DNA of 42,648 nucleotides from Candidatus Faecalibacterium gallistercoris (GTDB taxonomy: Bacteria > Bacillota > Clostridia > Oscillospirales > Ruminococcaceae), in the NCBI GenBank assembly GCA_019116585.1, contig DXBJ01000073.1, positions 1 through 42,648 on the forward strand, in the 5' to 3' direction. The translations under genes and the position numbers were made by a program. Shown here one piece after another: positions 39,918-42,648 of the stretch (positions are counted from its first letter, which is position 1; the number at the start of each line of letters is the position of its first letter). The notes below the pieces were generated by a model. That model saw only the letters and a list, made by a program, of their open reading frames with translations, was not told where the DNA came from and did no database searches.

Positions 39918-41459
39918 ATGGCAGAGTACCGTCTGGTCATGCGAGACGTCGTCAAGGTCTTCCCCGGCGTCAAAGCTCTGGATCATGCCCGGCTTGAGCT
40001 TCGCCCCGGTTCGGTCATGGCCCTGATGGGCGAGAACGGCGCCGGCAAGTCCACCCTGATGAAATGCATGTTCGGCATTTACAAGATGGACGAAGGCGAG
40101 ATCGAGTACGAAGGACAGAAGGTTACCATCCCCACCCCGCTGGACGCTCTGAAGCGCGGCATCACCATGGTGCACCAGGAGCTCCAGCCCATCCCGGCCC
40201 GGACTGTCGCCGAAAATATCTGGCTGGGCCGCTACCCCACCAAGCATTACGGGCCCATCGTCATGGTGGACCACGCCAAAATGTACGAGGACACCGAGGA
40301 GCTGCTCAAGCGCCTCAAACTGGACATCAACCCCCGCGCCAAGCTGGGCAGCCTGAGCATCGCCCAGATGCAGATGGTGGAGATCGCCAAGGCTGTCTCG
40401 GCCAACTGCAAGGTGCTGATTTTGGACGAGCCCACTTCGTCCCTGACCGCCAACGAGGTCGAGTCCCTGTTCCGCATCATGCGGGAGCTGAAGAGCCAGG
40501 GCGTCGCGCTGGTCTACATCAGCCACAAGATGGACGAGATCAAGGTCATCGCCGACGAGATCACCATCATGCGCGACGGCCAGTACATCGGCAAATGGAA
40601 CGTCGCCGACATGACCAAGGAAGAGATCATCGCCAAGATGGTCGGCCGCGAGCTGTCCAACCAGTACCCTCCGCTGGAGAACCGTCCCTCCAAGGACGTC
40701 ATGCTGAAGGTCGAAGACTTCACTTCCATCCATCCCCGCTCCTTCCGCCACTGCAGCTTTGAGCTGTATAAGGGCGAGATCCTGGGCGTGGCCGGCCTGG
40801 TGGGCGCCCAGCGCACCGAGCTGATGGAGGGCATCTTCGGCCTGCGCGCCCACACCTCCGGCAAGGTGTGGATCAAGGGCGAAGAGGTGCACATCAAACA
40901 GCCCCGGGACGCCATTGCCAAGAGCGTCGCCCTGCTGACCGAGGACCGCCGCGCTACCGGCATCATGGGCGTGCTCAGCGTCGCCGACAACATCTCCATC
41001 GCCTCCCTCGACGCGCTGCGCAAGGGCCCCATCTTCCTGGACAACAAGAAGATCCTGGACCTGGTCCAGACCAACAAGGACAAGATGGCCATCAAAGTGC
41101 CCAGCCCCAAGACCCAGATCAAGAGCCTGTCGGGCGGCAACCAGCAAAAGGTGCTGATCGCCCGGTGGCTGGCCAACAACCCCGACATCCTGATCCTGGA
41201 CGAGCCCACCCGCGGCATCGACGTCGGCGCCAAGTATGAGATCTACTGCATCATCGCCGAACTGGCCAAACAGGGCAAGAGCATCATCATGATCTCCTCC
41301 GAAATGAGCGAGATCATCGGTATGTCCAACCGGGTCATGGTCATGTGCGACGGCCGCATCACCGGCTTCATCGACGGCAAGGACGCCACCCAGGAAAACA
41401 TCATGGCGCTCGCCACCCAGTTTGAGACCGCACCGAAAAAGGCTGCGGCCAATCAGTGA
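39918..41459 (+). CDS. mglA: Galactose/methylgalactoside ABC transporter ATPase MglA
   Basis: This is the cytoplasmic double ATPase that powers sugar uptake. It has 513 residues and two nucleotide-binding domains. Domain 1 has Walker A GENGAGKST, a relaxed signature LSIAQMQMVEIAKA and Walker B VLILDEPTSSL. Domain 2 has a degenerate P-loop, GLVGAQRTELMEGIFG, but a full signature LSGGNQQKVLIARW and Walker B ILILDEPTRGIDVGAK. This asymmetry is normal for the RbsA/MglA family. AAAGGAGG precedes the ATG. It follows mglB after a 142-base spacer with a stem-loop, and mglC starts 19 bases downstream. Confidence 0.95.
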   Translation: MAEYRLVMRDVVKVFPGVKALDHARLELRPGSVMALMGENGAGKSTLMKCMFGIYKMDEGEIEYEGQKVTIPTPLDALKRGITMVHQELQPIPARTVAENIWLGRYPTKHYGPIVMVDHAKMYEDTEELLKRLKLDINPRAKLGSLSIAQMQMVEIAKAVSANCKVLILDEPTSSLTANEVESLFRIMRELKSQGVALVYISHKMDEIKVIADEITIMRDGQYIGKWNVADMTKEEIIAKMVGRELSNQYPPLENRPSKDVMLKVEDFTSIHPRSFRHCSFELYKGEILGVAGLVGAQRTELMEGIFGLRAHTSGKVWIKGEEVHIKQPRDAIAKSVALLTEDRRATGIMGVLSVADNISIASLDALRKGPIFLDNKKILDLVQTNKDKMAIKVPSPKTQIKSLSGGNQQKVLIARWLANNPDILILDEPTRGIDVGAKYEIYCIIAELAKQGKSIIMISSEMSEIIGMSNRVMVMCDGRITGFIDGKDATQENIMALATQFETAPKKAAANQ

Positions 41460-41478
41460 ATAAGGAGGCAGTCTAATC

Positions 41479-42477
41479 GTGGAAGCTACCAAGAAATCGA
41501 CCGGCCAGATCATCAAGAGCTGGCTTGGCAATAACGCCATCGTTGTGCTGATGATCCTTGTATCCCTCATCGTCGGCATCATCCATCCCAACTTCTTCGG
41601 CCCGACCAACATCATCAACCTGCTCAAGAACGTGTCCATCCGCTACATCATCGCGCTGGGCATCTCGGGCTGTCTGATCACCACCGGCAACGACCTGTCG
41701 GCCGGCCGTCTGGCTGGCTTTGCCGCCTGCCTGGCCTGCATCTTTGCGCAGAACGCGGATGCGCCCAACAAGTTCTATCCCGGCCTGCCCACCCTGCCCA
41801 CCATCGTGGTCTTCCTGCTGGTCATGGCCATCTGCGCGGTGGTCGGCCTGTGCAACGGCCTGGTCGTCTCGTACCTGCGGGTGCAGCCCTTCATCGCCAC
41901 CCTGGGCATGCAGCAGGTGGTGTACGGTATCTGCCTGGTCTACACCGGCGGTACCCCCATCGGCTCCCTGAACTCGGGCTTCACCTCCATCGCCATCGAC
42001 AACTTCCTCGGCGTCCCCATCCTGATCTGGATCGCCGTCATCGTGGCCGTTTTCTTCTGGTTCCTGTACAACAAGACCCGCCACGGCAAGTACATGTACG
42101 CCATCGGCGGCAACGAGTCCGCTGCTGAGGTCGCCGGCGTCAACGTCGCGGCCACCAAGATCCGCATCTACATCCTGGCTTCCTGCATGTTCGGCCTGGC
42201 CGGCTGCCTGCTGGCTGCCAAGTCCGGCGGCGCATCGGTCAACACCGCCCAGAGCTACGAGCTGGACGCCATCGCGGCTGCCACCATCGGCGGCGTTTCC
42301 ACCACCGGCGGCGTGGGCACCGTCCCCGGCATCCTGGTCGGCGTGCTGGTCTTTGAGCTGATGAAGGTCGCGCTGCAGTTTATGAACGTCAACTCTTCCT
42401 ACACCTACATTGTCCAGGGCCTTGTCATCATCCTGGCCGTCGCCATCGACATCCGCAAGTACCTGGCCAAGAAGTAA
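41479..42477 (+). CDS. mglC: Galactose/methylgalactoside ABC transporter permease MglC
   Basis: This is the membrane channel subunit of the MglBAC importer. The start is a GTG (41479-41481) with TAAGGAGG ten bases upstream; it gives 332 residues. About eight to ten hydrophobic helices are visible, starting with NAIVVLMILVSLIVGIIHPNF split over helix 1. Typical RbsC/MglC motifs are ITTGNDLSAGRLAG, QPFIATLGMQQVVYGI, AIGGNESAAEVAGVNV and AIAAATIGGVSTTGGVGTV. MglC is longer and more divergent in loops than RbsC. Downstream lies repeat copy C, whose first hairpin starts 41 bases after the stop. Confidence 0.94.
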   Translation: MEATKKSTGQIIKSWLGNNAIVVLMILVSLIVGIIHPNFFGPTNIINLLKNVSIRYIIALGISGCLITTGNDLSAGRLAGFAACLACIFAQNADAPNKFYPGLPTLPTIVVFLLVMAICAVVGLCNGLVVSYLRVQPFIATLGMQQVVYGICLVYTGGTPIGSLNSGFTSIAIDNFLGVPILIWIAVIVAVFFWFLYNKTRHGKYMYAIGGNESAAEVAGVNVAATKIRIYILASCMFGLAGCLLAAKSGGASVNTAQSYELDAIAAATIGGVSTTGGVGTVPGILVGVLVFELMKVALQFMNVNSSYTYIVQGLVIILAVAIDIRKYLAKK

Positions 42478-42517
42478 ATTCCACACGCATTTCCAACAAA
42501 CGACTTATTCCTAAAAC

Positions 42518-42648
42518 GTCCCGTCCAGCCGACATGTGCGGATGGACGGGACACATACAGGGAAATTGAGCGCTGAGAGTGTGCGAGCCGCTTTGCGGCG
42601 AGTGCGCGGTTCAGCGCTCAATTTTGTCCCCAGGGGGATACCAGGGGG
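42518..42648 (-). repeat. Four-hairpin repeat, copy C (cut by the window end)
   Basis: Hairpin 1 pairs GTCCCGTCCA (42518-42527) with TGGACGGGAC (42543-42552) around a 15-base loop containing CGACATGTGCG, the complement of the copy B loop. Hairpin 2 has arms AAATTGAGCGCTGA (42563-42576) and TCAGCGCTCAATTT (42611-42624); its interior differs from copy B by one base. The linker TTGTCCCCAGGGGGATA and the start of hairpin 3 (CCAGGGGG) end the window. The strand given is the one on which hairpin 1 would act as terminator (CGTTTTAG follows it on the minus strand). This is opposite to mglC, so a convergent gene may lie beyond the window. Confidence 0.88.

Overview
The window is G+C-rich bacterial chromosome with a Gram-positive (Bacillota) gene order: rimP-nusA-ylxR-ylxQ-infB-rbfA-nrnA-truB-ribF, a THF riboswitch ahead of folT-folC, GGAGG-type ribosome binding sites and sigma-A promoters with 17-base spacers. 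The high G+C content, the large 2-hydroxyacyl-CoA dehydratase activase-type protein and the lipoprotein-based methylgalactoside ABC transporter suggest a gut anaerobe of the Oscillospiraceae/Ruminococcaceae (Faecalibacterium, Gemmiger or Subdoligranulum type). That placement is inference. No phage, insertion sequence, CRISPR array or rRNA was found. The genes are ordinary chromosomal ones apart from a small toxin-antitoxin pair and a DUF4160/DUF2442 pair.

Layout. 216-8478 (minus): the NusA/IF2 operon, from one clear promoter with an attenuator-like hairpin in its leader. 8511-11468 (plus): an M29 aminopeptidase, then a dimer-type glycyl-tRNA synthetase. 11488-16987 (minus): parE-parC, then DUF4160-DUF2442-rlmH with its own promoter. 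17151-17734 (plus): five tRNA genes (Phe, Gly, Asp, Gly, Cys) with an unexpected intrinsic terminator inside the cluster. 17740-21353 (plus): a Phd/RelE-type toxin-antitoxin pair, recG and an acyl-ACP thioesterase. 21579-27248 (minus): a five-gene run MATE-exoA-MATE-small exporter-pepV. 27386-27597 (plus): a promoter-to-terminator unit with no convincing ORF, a candidate small RNA. 27612-29846 (minus): folT-folC under a THF riboswitch. 29915-33377 (minus): an M3 oligopeptidase and a Tat-type alkaline phosphatase. 33704-38446 (plus): a 1501-residue double-activase protein behind a structured leader. 38598-42477 (plus): mglB-mglA-mglC.

The most unusual structure is a dispersed element of about 200 bp made of four hairpins. 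It occurs three times: at the left edge (1-212, rearranged), at 21355-21561 (complete) and at the right edge (42518-42648, cut by the window end). Two of its stems differ between copies by compensatory changes while one terminal loop is conserved, which points to selection on structure. Read in one direction, it ends in an intrinsic terminator. Because both window ends fall inside copies, the window is probably a whole assembly contig that broke at these repeats.

Functionally the window combines translation machinery, folate supply, peptide turnover (M29, M20 and M3 peptidases), sugar uptake, drug/metabolite export and an uncharacterised Fe-S ATPase protein. All assignments come from reading motifs in the sequence; no database search was run.
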